From Marivita sp030148515 (lineage in GTDB: Bacteria; Pseudomonadota; Alphaproteobacteria; Rhodobacterales; Rhodobacteraceae): a stretch of 64,000 nucleotides of DNA. This document shows, in pieces, positions 15,564 through 24,475 of the stretch. The first letter of the stretch is position 1. Every line of letters starts with the position of its first letter. A model generated the notes under the pieces. It was not told where the DNA came from and made no database searches. It saw only the letters and a program-made list of their open reading frames with translations. Location of the stretch: the NCBI RefSeq assembly GCF_048006345.1, contig NZ_CP180351.1, positions 4,030,001 through 4,094,000 of the forward strand. The letters are read 5' to 3'. The translations under genes and the position numbers were made by a program.

Positions 15564-16507
15564 GTCCGTGTCCTCAATCGGGGATCGACAGCGGCATAGG
15601 CCAGATCGACTAGGAAATTCACCATGATGACGGCAAAGACCAGAAGCATCACCACGGATTCCACCACGATCAGATCGCGCTGCGTGATGGCCTGAAAAAT
15701 CAGTCGCCCAAGCCCCGGCAGAAAGAACACCTGTTCAATGATGATCGCCCCTGCCATCAGGAAGGCGAATTGCAGGCCGATGATCGTCAGCACCGGAATC
15801 AACGCATTGCGGAGACCGTGCCGCCACAGTGCCTGACGGGACGAAAGACCCTTGGCGCGCGCGGTGCGCATGAAATCTTCGCCCAGAATGTCCAGAAGCG
15901 ACGACCGCATCACACGCGTCAGGATCGCGGCTTGCGGCAGGGCAAGGGCAATGGCCGGCAGTGTCAGCGCCTTCATCCCTCCCCAAAACCCCTTGTCCCA
16001 ACCTGGGAAGCCGCCTGCGCTGAACCAGCGCAACTGGATTGCAAAGATCAGCACGAGCATCATTGCAAACCAGAAGTTTGGAATCGCAACGCCAAGTTGG
16101 GTCGCGCCTGTGACCGCCAGATCGCCCGGTCCTCCGCGACGTGCGGCCGCAAAGATACCAGCGGGAAATGCGATGAGCGTGGACAGGGTCAGCGCGTAGA
16201 GCGCCAGCGGCAAGGACACCCACATCCGGTCTGCGATCATCTGCGCGACGGGAGTGCGATAGGTATAGGATGTGCCGAAATCGCCCGTCAGCATTCCCCC
16301 GACCCAACTCAGGTAGCGGTCGAGTTTGGACTGGTCCAATCCAAGCTCTGCGCGCAACGCGGCCACCGTGTCGGGCTGTGCGTTAATGCCCAACATGAAA
16401 CTGGCGGGATCGCCGGGTGCTATCTCGACCACGGCGAAAATGACCACCGAGGCCACAATCAGGCTTATGGCAAGTGAGATCAGTCGTTTGACAATATAGC
16501 CCAGCAT
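15560..16507 (-). CDS. ABC transporter permease, DppB type
   Basis: A 315-aa inner-membrane permease with the DppB pattern: N-terminal helix followed by PGDPASFMLG, the loop DFGTSYTYRTPVAQMI, and the EAA region RTARAKGLSSRQALWRHGLR (about residues 218-237) ending with PGLGRLIFQAI and a C-terminal YAAVDPRLR. First gene of the transporter operon. The 75-bp gap upstream may hold the promoter, since the gene at 16583 does not overlap it. Confidence 0.93.
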   Translation of the reverse strand: MLGYIVKRLISLAISLIVASVVIFAVVEIAPGDPASFMLGINAQPDTVAALRAELGLDQSKLDRYLSWVGGMLTGDFGTSYTYRTPVAQMIADRMWVSLPLALYALTLSTLIAFPAGIFAAARRGGPGDLAVTGATQLGVAIPNFWFAMMLVLIFAIQLRWFSAGGFPGWDKGFWGGMKALTLPAIALALPQAAILTRVMRSSLLDILGEDFMRTARAKGLSSRQALWRHGLRNALIPVLTIIGLQFAFLMAGAIIIEQVFFLPGLGRLIFQAITQRDLIVVESVVMLLVFAVIMVNFLVDLAYAAVDPRLRTRT

Positions 16508-16582
16508 CGCGGGCAGGTTAGGCGAAGCCCACGGGCAAGGGAACGCCGAAAACGATGCCGCCCTTGCCCTGGTGGCGTGTGA

Positions 16583-17239
16583 TCAACTGACCGGGGCGAC
16601 CCGTTTCGGTCGTATCGACCGTGCGCTTTCTTTCGGTGTGACGGGGTTTATCGCAGCTTCGTATGGCAAAACGCCTTCGCGAAGGGCGGCTTGATGGATC
16701 ACAAAGCCAAGCTGCGGTTCCAGCAACATCAGCCACGCCAGTTTGAACCCAGACAGGCGCGTGATTCCGGACAGCCCAACCGAACGCAGGAAATGCCGCG
16801 TTCCCATGGCGCAGAGGGGTGAGCTGTGGGCGTCCTCGATCAGAATGTCGAAGCGCATCTTCCCACGGCGCAGATCGCGGGCAATGGATGTGACATCGCT
16901 CCATCGTGCCTTGATCTGGCGTCGTTGATCCAAAGCGGTCTTGGCTTCTGTAAAGGCGGCGAAGGGACATGCCGCCTCGGAATGATAGCCGCGGGATTTG
17001 CCGGTCGAAAATACGAACCAAAGCAATTCACCCCGGGTCGTGATCGCACGGTAGGCATATTGGCTGCCATCGTCCGATATGACCTTGTGCGCGGTGTCAT
17101 AGAAGAGCGAGATCCAATCCGATCTCAGAGGTATGAAGTCGCCGCCCAGAGCTATGATATCCCGATCAATAAGGGACGTCATTTGACGCTCCCGCGCCAA
17201 GCGCTCGTAGGCAGCGACCTTCGTTATAATGTTTGGCAT
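16583..17239 (-). CDS. Hypothetical protein, 218 aa
   Basis: Not recognised. The N-terminal third is polar (YERLARERQMTSLIDRD); the middle has ELLWFVFSTGKSRGYHSEAAC and the C-terminal part contains FKLAWLMLLEPQLGFVIHQA, a moderately hydrophobic stretch, then a basic tail. No signal peptide and no clear domain. Codon use resembles its neighbours, and the reading frame is intact. It lies 122 bp after the LuxR-hydrolase regulator on the same strand, with a perfect 14-bp palindrome between, and could be its target or simply the next gene in the operon. Confidence 0.6.
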   Translation of the reverse strand: MPNIITKVAAYERLARERQMTSLIDRDIIALGGDFIPLRSDWISLFYDTAHKVISDDGSQYAYRAITTRGELLWFVFSTGKSRGYHSEAACPFAAFTEAKTALDQRRQIKARWSDVTSIARDLRRGKMRFDILIEDAHSSPLCAMGTRHFLRSVGLSGITRLSGFKLAWLMLLEPQLGFVIHQAALREGVLPYEAAINPVTPKESARSIRPKRVAPVS

Positions 17240-17319
17240 TACAAAGGCTTCTCTAAAAAGATTTTGATACTGAAAAGGCTCAGTAAGGTGACTTTAGGGA
17301 AGTCCAGTGAAGCGCAATA

Positions 17320-17333
17320 TCCCCATATGGGGA
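17320..17333. promoter_or_regulatory. 14-bp perfect palindrome, possible operator
   Basis: TCCCCATATGGGGA, about 81-94 bp upstream of the 218-aa gene on the minus strand and just past the stop of the LuxR-type regulator. Symmetric and GC-flanked, it would suit a dimeric regulator, possibly the one encoded next to it. Inference only. Confidence 0.4.
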
Positions 17334-17361
17334 CAAAGTGTCTGCGCAACCGGTTTTCTGG

Positions 17362-19101
17362 TCAGATCGTCGGGATCGAATATGTCCGGTCGTAGGGTTT
17401 CACGTCCAGACCTGCGGCACGGGCGACCATCCATGGCCAGCTTGAGATATGCTGGTAATGCCCTCTGTCATTGAACAGGGTGTAGCTGGCGTTCGGAAGA
17501 TGCTTCGACAAAAGCTCGCCACCTTGCGCCGGAGCCACGTTGTCGTCCGCACCATGGTAAATTTCGACCTGGGCCAAGATATGACTGACATCAAAATCCC
17601 AACCGCGAGAGTTCAGCAGGTTTTCCTCGACCATGCCATTGACGCCCCCTGCGGTGCGTTCTTCCAGCATCTTCGAGGATCGGAGGCCGATGGTCGGGTG
17701 TGACAGCAATTCAATGTCATGTGCGCTGGGCGAGCGTTTGCAATAGCGCTCCATGTAGCGCGGGGCGTTCTGGATGATGGACCGCACCAAGAATGGGATC
17801 AACTGCCGGAACATGGCGGGCCAGCGCTGGGCCAGCACGGCAGAGAGATGGTAGAACTGGTCCAACTCGCGCCAATTTTCGTGCTTGTAGACCGGGTAAC
17901 TGGGCGATGAGAGCAACACCTTGCAGATCCGCTCGGGCATTTCATGCGCGGTCGCCAAAGCAATGCCTGATCCGAAGGAAAAACTCATCAGGGACAACTG
18001 ATCGTAGCCCAAAGCATCGAACAGGCATTCCAGATCAGGCGCGAATTCGCGCAGGCTAGTCATCTTCTTGAAATCCGACCGGTAGATCCCCGGCCGGCAG
18101 GGCATGATCAACCGCACGCCGTAATGATCGAGATGCTCAAGGTACTGGCGGGGAAATCCGGTCAGGTCGATCGACGACCCCGACAATGCATCAAAGAGCA
18201 CCACAGGCCTGCCGTCCTCAGGCCCAAGTATGAAGTATTCAAGCATCCGCCCATCCGGCAGCCGCAGCAATCGCCGAACCTGAAACCGTTCCGCATCGGT
18301 CGTTTCGCGTTGACGGAACATCGACAAGGGGCTTTTCGCGATGGTGTTGATGAGATCGACCTGACTGGTGATGCCGGTCTTTTCGAACACCCGCTTGAGA
18401 TAGGTGCGCCCGGATTCGTAGCTGATCCCCATCAACTCGCTGGCTTTGCGCAGGTCGCTTGTGTCCATCAGCGCGCGTACGAGGGCCTGTTCGCGCAGGG
18501 TCAGATCATGGGCACTGGCCAAGGCGCGCAGACCATCGGCGGTGTTGGGATTGGTGGCGACCAGAACCGCCGCGGCTTTGGCCGGGAAACCCATACGAAT
18601 GGCTTCCTGTCGGGGCAGCAGTAGATAGGTCGTTTCGCTTTCGCGCGTCATCAGGGATTGCGGCGTTTCGATGCGATTGGTCTCGGATACCCAGCGCGAC
18701 AGCGTTTGTGCCTTGGCCTCGTGTTTGTCGGAACTGCCCGCCGGGAGCAGCTTGATCGGCGCGTCCAGCGCCAACCCGGTTTCCCGCATGGCCTGATTGA
18801 TAACCAACGGTGTGCCGCTGTCGTCGACCAGAGCGATTCCAACGGCGAAGGTGCCCAGAACCGCTTCGAGATCGGATTCCCGTTCCTGCAGGCGCACCAT
18901 CTTTTCCGAGATTTCGATGGCCCGGCGGAAGTGGATCATCAGATCGCTGAGGTCGTGGCGGTGGTCCGCTTCGATCATCCGGCCATCGGCCGCCATCTGC
19001 ACCTGCTCGGTCAATTCGAGGATCAACTCAGGCAAAAGCGAATTGTCGAGAGACGCCTCGTAAACAAGATGGGTCAGGCGTTCATTTGTTGAAATGGACA
19101 T
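17362..19101 (-). CDS. LuxR-type HTH / alpha-beta hydrolase fusion protein
   Basis: A 579-aa protein of unusual make-up. Residues 1-75 are helical, 76-110 look PAS-like (GTFAVGIALVDDSGTPLVINQAM), 198-252 form a LuxR-family helix-turn-helix (LTLREQALVRAL, then RKASELMGISYESGRTYLKR), and 275-570 are an alpha/beta hydrolase. The hydrolase keeps a plausible triad: Ser 375 in SFSFGSG (first Gly of GxSxG replaced by Ser), Asp 519/520 in HGADDN, His 548 in RGHYQH. It may be a regulator sensing or cleaving an ester or lactone signal. No acyl-homoserine-lactone synthase is in the window. Confidence 0.85.
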   Translation of the reverse strand: MSISTNERLTHLVYEASLDNSLLPELILELTEQVQMAADGRMIEADHRHDLSDLMIHFRRAIEISEKMVRLQERESDLEAVLGTFAVGIALVDDSGTPLVINQAMRETGLALDAPIKLLPAGSSDKHEAKAQTLSRWVSETNRIETPQSLMTRESETTYLLLPRQEAIRMGFPAKAAAVLVATNPNTADGLRALASAHDLTLREQALVRALMDTSDLRKASELMGISYESGRTYLKRVFEKTGITSQVDLINTIAKSPLSMFRQRETTDAERFQVRRLLRLPDGRMLEYFILGPEDGRPVVLFDALSGSSIDLTGFPRQYLEHLDHYGVRLIMPCRPGIYRSDFKKMTSLREFAPDLECLFDALGYDQLSLMSFSFGSGIALATAHEMPERICKVLLSSPSYPVYKHENWRELDQFYHLSAVLAQRWPAMFRQLIPFLVRSIIQNAPRYMERYCKRSPSAHDIELLSHPTIGLRSSKMLEERTAGGVNGMVEENLLNSRGWDFDVSHILAQVEIYHGADDNVAPAQGGELLSKHLPNASYTLFNDRGHYQHISSWPWMVARAAGLDVKPYDRTYSIPTI

Positions 19102-19211
19102 ACTATCACACAGAAAAAAACAATCTTTATAAGGCTAACAGACCCACCGCATGAGGGGCACTGAAAAAACTGTGAAAAACCAATCCGGCGCGGAAATGCT
19201 GTCTGAAACAG

Positions 19212-19502
19212 TCAGAGCGTATCCAGTTTGCGCGCCAATTTTGCATCCAGTGAGGACAGCCCGTCGACATCATGCGTTGTCAGAGTGACCTCGACCTTAT
19301 TGTAGACGTTGAACCATTCGGGATGGTGGTTCCATTTCTCTGCCCAAAGCGCCGCGCGCACCATCCAGCCAAAGGCTTCGGTGAAATCCTTGAATTTATA
19401 GGTCTTGGTGATCGCGTCCCTGTCTTCGACAAGCGCCCACCCTGTTTCCAATAGCGGCCCAAGAACGGTCTTGCGTGCCGTGTCGGAAAGTTTCTCGGTC
19501 AT
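19212..19502 (-). CDS. phhB: 4a-hydroxytetrahydrobiopterin dehydratase (PCD/DCoH)
   Basis: A 96-aa pterin-4a-carbinolamine dehydratase, which dehydrates 4a-hydroxy-tetrahydropterin to recycle the cofactor of aromatic amino acid hydroxylases. The motif KWNHHPEWFNVYNKVEVTLTTHD (catalytic His-His-Pro-Glu-Trp near residues 58-62) is complete. No phenylalanine hydroxylase gene lies in the window, and in many bacteria the protein instead assists molybdopterin chemistry or has an unknown role. Its start overlaps the stop of the preceding GNAT gene by 4 nt. Confidence 0.93.
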   Translation of the reverse strand: MTEKLSDTARKTVLGPLLETGWALVEDRDAITKTYKFKDFTEAFGWMVRAALWAEKWNHHPEWFNVYNKVEVTLTTHDVDGLSSLDAKLARKLDTL

Positions 19503-20698
19503 TGGTGATCCTCCGTGGTGTCCTTGCGAAAGGGGCCATAGCTGGTGAGAACTTCGATATCCTGCCCGACCGCCTCTGCTTCGGCTTCAAGATAACGCGC
19601 TATGGCGTCCGAGAAACCGGGATCACCGATCCAGTGCAGCGAATGGGTGTAAACCGGCAGGTATCCGCGTGCCAGCTTGTGTTCGCCTTGCGCCCCCGCC
19701 TCAACGCGGGATTGGCCATGTGCAATCGCGTAATCCATCGCCTGATAATAACACAGCTCGAAATGCAGACAGGGATGGTCCTCGACGCAGCCCCAATAGC
19801 GGCCATAGAGCGTGTCGCGCCCGATGACGTTCATGGCACCAGCCACCCAACGTCCGTCACGTTCGGCGAGAACCAGAAGAATGTCGTCCCGAAGCCGCTC
19901 TTGCGCGATATCGAAAAACTTGCGGGTAAGGTAGGGCGTCCCCCATTTGCGCGCGCCAGTGTCCTGGTAAAATGCCCAGAACGCATCCCAGTGGTCTGGC
20001 TGGATTTGGTCGCCAGTGAACTGGTGGATCGTCCCGCCGAACCCCTGCGCCCGTTCGCGTTCCTTTCGGATGGTCTTGCGTTTGCGCGAACTCAGGTCGG
20101 CAAGGAACGCGTCGAAATCGGCATAGCCCCGGTTTTCCCAATGGTATTGCTGCGTGCGACGGCGCAGTAGCCCGATCTGCTCCCCTGCAATCGCCTCGGC
20201 CTCGGTGCAGAAGGTGATGTGGAGTGACGACAATTCGTTGTCTGAAGCCACCTGAACTGCACCTTGAACAAGCGCGCTGATGCCTTCGGCCTCGAAACCC
20301 GGACGGGTCAGGAAACGTCGGCCCGTGGCAGGGGTGAACGGCACCGCAATCTGAAGCTTCGGATAGTACCGTCCCCCCGCGCGTTCCCATGCATGCGCCC
20401 AGTTATGGTCAAAGATGTATTCACCCTGACTGTGGCTTTTTGCATAAAGCGGCGCGCAGGCGATGATCTGGCCGTCCATCTCGGCGGTCATGTAGCGCGG
20501 GTCCCACCCCGTGCCTGCCCCGACCGACCGGCTGTCTTCAAACGCTTTCAGCCAGCGATAGGTGGTGAAGGGATCATACGCCCGCCCGCCATCGGCCACT
20601 TCGGGGCAGGCGCAGGCATCCCACTCCCCTGCCGTGATCTGAGACAGGGAGCCGTGCATCGAAATGGCGATTGTGGGCGCGTCAGTTGGGTCGGACAT
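19499..20698 (-). CDS. GNAT-like protein of the DUF482 / COG3146 family
   Basis: A 399-aa protein of the family described as peptidogalycan biosynthesis or GNAT N-acyltransferase. Typical are AYDPFTTYRWLKAFEDSRSV, YIFDHNWAHAWERAGGRYYPKL, SSLHITFC, LSSRKRKTIRKERERAQ (about residues 210-226), GRYWGCVEDHPCLHFELCYY and YLPVYTHSLHWI. The fold resembles the FemAB acyltransferases; donor and acceptor are unknown. It is upstream of and overlaps the pterin dehydratase gene. Confidence 0.85.
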   Translation of the reverse strand: MSDPTDAPTIAISMHGSLSQITAGEWDACACPEVADGGRAYDPFTTYRWLKAFEDSRSVGAGTGWDPRYMTAEMDGQIIACAPLYAKSHSQGEYIFDHNWAHAWERAGGRYYPKLQIAVPFTPATGRRFLTRPGFEAEGISALVQGAVQVASDNELSSLHITFCTEAEAIAGEQIGLLRRRTQQYHWENRGYADFDAFLADLSSRKRKTIRKERERAQGFGGTIHQFTGDQIQPDHWDAFWAFYQDTGARKWGTPYLTRKFFDIAQERLRDDILLVLAERDGRWVAGAMNVIGRDTLYGRYWGCVEDHPCLHFELCYYQAMDYAIAHGQSRVEAGAQGEHKLARGYLPVYTHSLHWIGDPGFSDAIARYLEAEAEAVGQDIEVLTSYGPFRKDTTEDHQ

Positions 20699-20746
20699 GT
20701 CCGTTCCTTGGTTACGCGATGCTACGTGGGTCTGATCAGGCGGGGA

Positions 20747-21502
20747 TCAAGCCGCGTAGCCTTCAAACGTGATATTGTCGGCAACCTTGCGGGCCATCTG
20801 TTCCTGCTCTGCGTTGCGGATCGTCCAGCACAGGATCGGCACACCCCGCGCTTTGAGGTGTTCCACACGTGGCGAGTCCAGATTCGTATGATCGTGGCTG
20901 AGGAAATCGGCACCCATCTCTTCGAAACCGGGAATGGTGGCCAGTTCGGCCCGTCGAGCCACCGGCACATGCGGCTCGTCGATCTTGCGCCACGCGCAGC
21001 CGATGATCCCACGCGGCGTGTCTGGCGACAGTTCCGCCACCTTGGCGACCATGGTGGGGTTAAAGGACATCAGGGCGAACGCGCCGTCATAGCCTTTGAG
21101 AACATCCAGCGCCGCCCGCTCCAGCGCGCCATCGGTTTCGCCCATCGCGCCGTGCTGGTCCTTCAGCTCGATCAACAGCGGCACCGCGCCGTTCACCTGT
21201 TCTAGGACCTGTGTCAGCGTCGGGATCCGGTCGGTGCCACCCTTGATCGTCAACGCCTGAAGCTCGGCCGCATCCCGGTTCCGCACCGCGCCTGTCTCGG
21301 TTGTCAGACGGTTCAGCGTGTCGTCATGAAACACCATGGCAACCCCATCGCGCGACAATTGCAGGTCAAGCTCGATCGGATACCCGGCAGCAATCGCGGC
21401 GGCAAAGGCTGAGGGGCTGTTTTCGATTACCCCTTCGGCCTTGTTGTGCAAGCCGCGATGCGCAATCGGACGGGTCAGAAACGCGGACGGCAGCTGGGTC
21501 AT
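20747..21502 (-). CDS. Glycerophosphodiester phosphodiesterase family protein
   Basis: A 251-aa enzyme predicted to hydrolyse glycerophosphodiesters to glycerol-3-phosphate and an alcohol. Catalytic motifs are PIAHRGLH (residues 12-19) and ENSPSAFAAAIAAGYPIELDLQLSRDG split by normal spacing, then VFHDDTLNRLT; the active-site HRG, E-D and H residues are present. No signal peptide, so it resembles the cytoplasmic UgpQ type. The start overlaps the RidA stop by 4 nt. Confidence 0.9.
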   Translation of the reverse strand: MTQLPSAFLTRPIAHRGLHNKAEGVIENSPSAFAAAIAAGYPIELDLQLSRDGVAMVFHDDTLNRLTTETGAVRNRDAAELQALTIKGGTDRIPTLTQVLEQVNGAVPLLIELKDQHGAMGETDGALERAALDVLKGYDGAFALMSFNPTMVAKVAELSPDTPRGIIGCAWRKIDEPHVPVARRAELATIPGFEEMGADFLSHDHTNLDSPRVEHLKARGVPILCWTIRNAEQEQMARKVADNITFEGYAA

Positions 21503-21960
21503 AGCAGTTCGAAAATCCCTTCGATTTCGACAGCAACGCCAAAGGGCAAGGACGCAGCAGACACCGCAGAGCGCGCATGACGGCCGTTGTCGCCCAGCAC
21601 ATTGACCATCAGGTCCGATGCGCCGTTCACCACTTTGGGCTGGTCACCGAAATCGGCAGTAGAGTTCACAAAACCCACCAGCTTGACCACGCGCACCCGG
21701 CTCAGATCACCACCGGCGGCCTTGCGCGCCTGTGACAGCAATGCCAGAGCGCAGTATTTCGCGGCTTCGGCACCGGCGTCTGCATCCAGATCGGCGCCCA
21801 GCTTGCCCTTGATCAGCCCGTCCGGCCCGGTCGGCAATTGACCCGAGACATAGACCTGGTTTCCGGTCTTCACAAACGGCACATAATTGGCCGCCGGGGC
21901 CGGAGCATCCGGCAAGGTCAGGCCAAGTTCGGCAAGGCGGGCGTCGATGGCATTGGTCAT
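21499..21960 (-). CDS. RidA family protein
   Basis: A 153-aa RidA/YjgF-like protein. RidA deaminases hydrolyse reactive enamine/imine intermediates from PLP enzymes. Here VYVSGQLPTGPDG, AAKYCALALLSQA, RVRVVKLVGFVNSTADF and the closing SLPFGVAVEIEGIFEL fit the longer COG0251 subgroup (about 150 aa) rather than canonical 130-aa RidA. In that subgroup deaminase activity is not always proven. First gene of a two-gene unit with GDPD. Confidence 0.88.
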   Translation of the reverse strand: MTNAIDARLAELGLTLPDAPAPAANYVPFVKTGNQVYVSGQLPTGPDGLIKGKLGADLDADAGAEAAKYCALALLSQARKAAGGDLSRVRVVKLVGFVNSTADFGDQPKVVNGASDLMVNVLGDNGRHARSAVSAASLPFGVAVEIEGIFELL

Positions 21961-22053
21961 GGTGTCTCCCCTTTTTCGTTTGTCCGGACGCTATTGCGCA
22001 CCGTCGGAAATGGGAAGGGGAAAGACGACCGCCTTCCCCACGACAGCGACCTG

Positions 22054-24225
22054 TCAGTTCCGTCCGAGAATATCGCGCAAGATCTGGTTCAGTGCGTTCT
22101 CAAGCGCATTGCCGCCCTGGTCGCGCTGGCGGGCGGGCTGCTGTTGTTGTGGCTGCTGTGGTTGCGCCACCTGTCGCGGCGGGGTCGGTTCGATCATCGG
22201 CAGAGGGCGCACTGGCAACCCGTCATGCACGCGCACCATCGCCTCGTGCCAGATCTCGGCGGGCAGGCCGCTGCCCGTCACACCGGCAAGCGGCGTGTTG
22301 TCGTCATACCCCATCCAGACACCGGTCACGTAATCCGCCGTAAAGCCGATGAACCACGCATCGCGCGCCTCTTGCGAGGTGCCTGTTTTACCGGCCACCT
22401 GACGGTCGCCCAGTTTGGCCCGACCCCCGGTGCCTTCGGTGATGACCTTTTCCATCATCCAGATCAGCTGGCGTGACGCCTCTTCATTGATGACACGTTC
22501 TCCGATACCGCCCCCACTGCCCATCATGGGTTGGTCCTCGCCAACCAGTCGCAGTTCCACGAGGCCATAGGGCGTCACGGACGATCCGCCATTCAGGATA
22601 CCGGCATAGGCCCCGGTCATTTCGAGAAGCGACGCCTCTGACGCGCCTAGGGCCAAAGCGGGGGTGTCCGTCAAAGAGCTTTGGATACCGAAATCCTCGG
22701 ACACTTTGCGGACCAGATCGCGGCCTACGGATTCCGAGATTTTCACCGCCGGGATGTTCAGGCTCTTGGCCAGCGCTTCGGTCAGGGTGACCGACCCATA
22801 GTAATTGCCTGAATAGTTCTCGGGGCACCATCGGCCCGAGCCTGGGATGTTCATGCAGAAAGGCTCATCCGTCACCCGGTCATACGGGCCGTAGCCCAGT
22901 TCCAGCGCGGTCGCATAGACGAACGGTTTGAACGCCGAGCCGGTCTGCCGCTTTGCCTGCGTCGCGCGGTTGAAGACGCCCGAGACGTTGGTCTGTCGCC
23001 CGCCCACCATGCCGCGTACTGCTCCGTCGGCAGACATCACCACAATAGCCGCCTGCGCCTTGGACCCTTCACGCACCTTGGTTGCAAAGACCGTCTTGAT
23101 CGCGTCTTCCGCCGCCTTCTGAATGCGCTGGTCAAGGGTTGTGGAAATCACCACGTCCTCGGTCGTGTCGCGGGTGAAGAAGTCCGGGCCGGACTGCATG
23201 ACCCAATCCGCGAAATAACCCCCAGTCTGTGTTTTGGCCTTGTCCGACAGCGTTGCAGGGTTCGCCTGCGCGGCCCGTGTCTGTTCGTCGCTCAGGAAAC
23301 CCTGTTCATTCATCAACCGCAGCACGGTCGCCGCACGTGCCTGTGAGCGTTCAAGGTTCGATGTCGGTGCAAGGCTCGATGGCGCGGTCAGCAAACCGGC
23401 GATCATCGCACCTTCTTGCGGTGTCAGGGCCGACGCGGGTTTCGAGAAATACCGCTCTGCCGCCGCTGCCGCACCATAAGCGCCACCGCCCATATAGGCG
23501 CGATTGAGATAGATCGAGAGGATCTCGTCCTTGGAGTACTTGATCTCCATGGCAATCGCATAGACCGCTTCCTTGGCCTTGCGATAGAGCGACCCGCGAC
23601 GGCAATCGGCCACATACTCGGCCTCATTCTTCCAGTCGTTCGGGTCATAGGTGACACCCAGACAAAGCAGTTTTGCGGTCTGTTGCGTGATCGTCGACCC
23701 GCCATGCCCCGACAACGGCCCGCGCCCTTCGGACAGGTTGATCCTTACCGCCGATGCGACACCGCGCGGAGAAATGCCGAAATGGCTGTAAAAGCGTCGG
23801 TCTTCGGTGGCGATCACCGCGTTCTTCAGATGCGGCGAAACGGTGTCCGCCGTCACCACGCCGCCGAACTGGTCGCCGCGCCACGCAAAGGCAACGCCGT
23901 CGCGATCCAAAAGCTGCACAGACCCGCGTGCACGACCGTCCAGCGCATCCGAGACTTCGGGCAGCGTGGTGTATTCGTAGCCGACAAAGCCCGCGACGAT
24001 AATCGCGGCCACAAGGCCCGCACGTACAAACAGGCGAAACAAAAAGCGAAACACCCAGCCGATGATCCCGGTGAAAAAGCCGATGATCCCGCCGCGTTTG
24101 GCTTTGGCGCGGGTCGGCTTGCGCTTGGCCGGGGCGGCCTTGCGTGGCTGAGACGCTTTGGTTGGCGTCTTGGGATATCGCCGGTCAGCGACCAGACGGT
24201 TCTTCCCGCGTCGTGAATCAGTCAT
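22054..24225 (-). CDS. Class A penicillin-binding protein (transglycosylase/transpeptidase)
   Basis: A 723-aa bifunctional peptidoglycan synthase. The cytoplasmic tail (1-48) is very basic and rich in Lys, Pro and Ala, a membrane anchor lies near 60-83, the GT51 transglycosylase domain at about 105-290 has the catalytic Glu 141 in ATEDRRFYSHFG, and the transpeptidase domain has Ser 430 in SAFK, SLN near 505 and KTGT near 635. The C-terminus is Pro/Gln-rich (PRQVAQPQQPQQQQ). It matches the PBP1A/1B-like family of alphaproteobacteria. Transcribed away from glnK. Confidence 0.93.
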   Translation of the reverse strand: MTDSRRGKNRLVADRRYPKTPTKASQPRKAAPAKRKPTRAKAKRGGIIGFFTGIIGWVFRFLFRLFVRAGLVAAIIVAGFVGYEYTTLPEVSDALDGRARGSVQLLDRDGVAFAWRGDQFGGVVTADTVSPHLKNAVIATEDRRFYSHFGISPRGVASAVRINLSEGRGPLSGHGGSTITQQTAKLLCLGVTYDPNDWKNEAEYVADCRRGSLYRKAKEAVYAIAMEIKYSKDEILSIYLNRAYMGGGAYGAAAAAERYFSKPASALTPQEGAMIAGLLTAPSSLAPTSNLERSQARAATVLRLMNEQGFLSDEQTRAAQANPATLSDKAKTQTGGYFADWVMQSGPDFFTRDTTEDVVISTTLDQRIQKAAEDAIKTVFATKVREGSKAQAAIVVMSADGAVRGMVGGRQTNVSGVFNRATQAKRQTGSAFKPFVYATALELGYGPYDRVTDEPFCMNIPGSGRWCPENYSGNYYGSVTLTEALAKSLNIPAVKISESVGRDLVRKVSEDFGIQSSLTDTPALALGASEASLLEMTGAYAGILNGGSSVTPYGLVELRLVGEDQPMMGSGGGIGERVINEEASRQLIWMMEKVITEGTGGRAKLGDRQVAGKTGTSQEARDAWFIGFTADYVTGVWMGYDDNTPLAGVTGSGLPAEIWHEAMVRVHDGLPVRPLPMIEPTPPRQVAQPQQPQQQQPARQRDQGGNALENALNQILRDILGRN

Positions 24226-24308
24226 GGCGCCCGCCTGTGATGCTGCTCTTTTTTATTAATTTAGTGAGTTTCACAGTCGATGTGGACTGGTCAAGAACAC
24301 GTTACCTG

Positions 24309-24365
24309 GTTTTTTAACTGATTAAAAAACGTGCATTCATACGGAATTGTGCAAAATTTGTGCAA
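24309..24365. promoter_or_regulatory. Symmetric and tandem motifs upstream of glnK
   Basis: A 22-bp inverted repeat (GTTTTTTAA/TTAAAAAAC around CTGA, 24309-24330) is followed by two TTGTGCAA copies at 24347-24354 and 24358-24365, exactly 11 bp apart. They lie in the 250-bp divergent region between the PBP gene and glnK and look like operator or activator sites. No classical sigma-54 GG-N10-GC element was found at the tandem repeat. The remaining leader to 24475 shows nothing I can name. Confidence 0.4.
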
Positions 24366-24475
24366 CATGAAGGGGCCCGACCCATTTCACCCGGCCTCAA
24401 ATCTTCCCTTCCCCTCCTGCCTGCCTCTTTTCTGCGCATGCAAACAAGATCGACCTGCAAGGGAAAGGGACCAAG

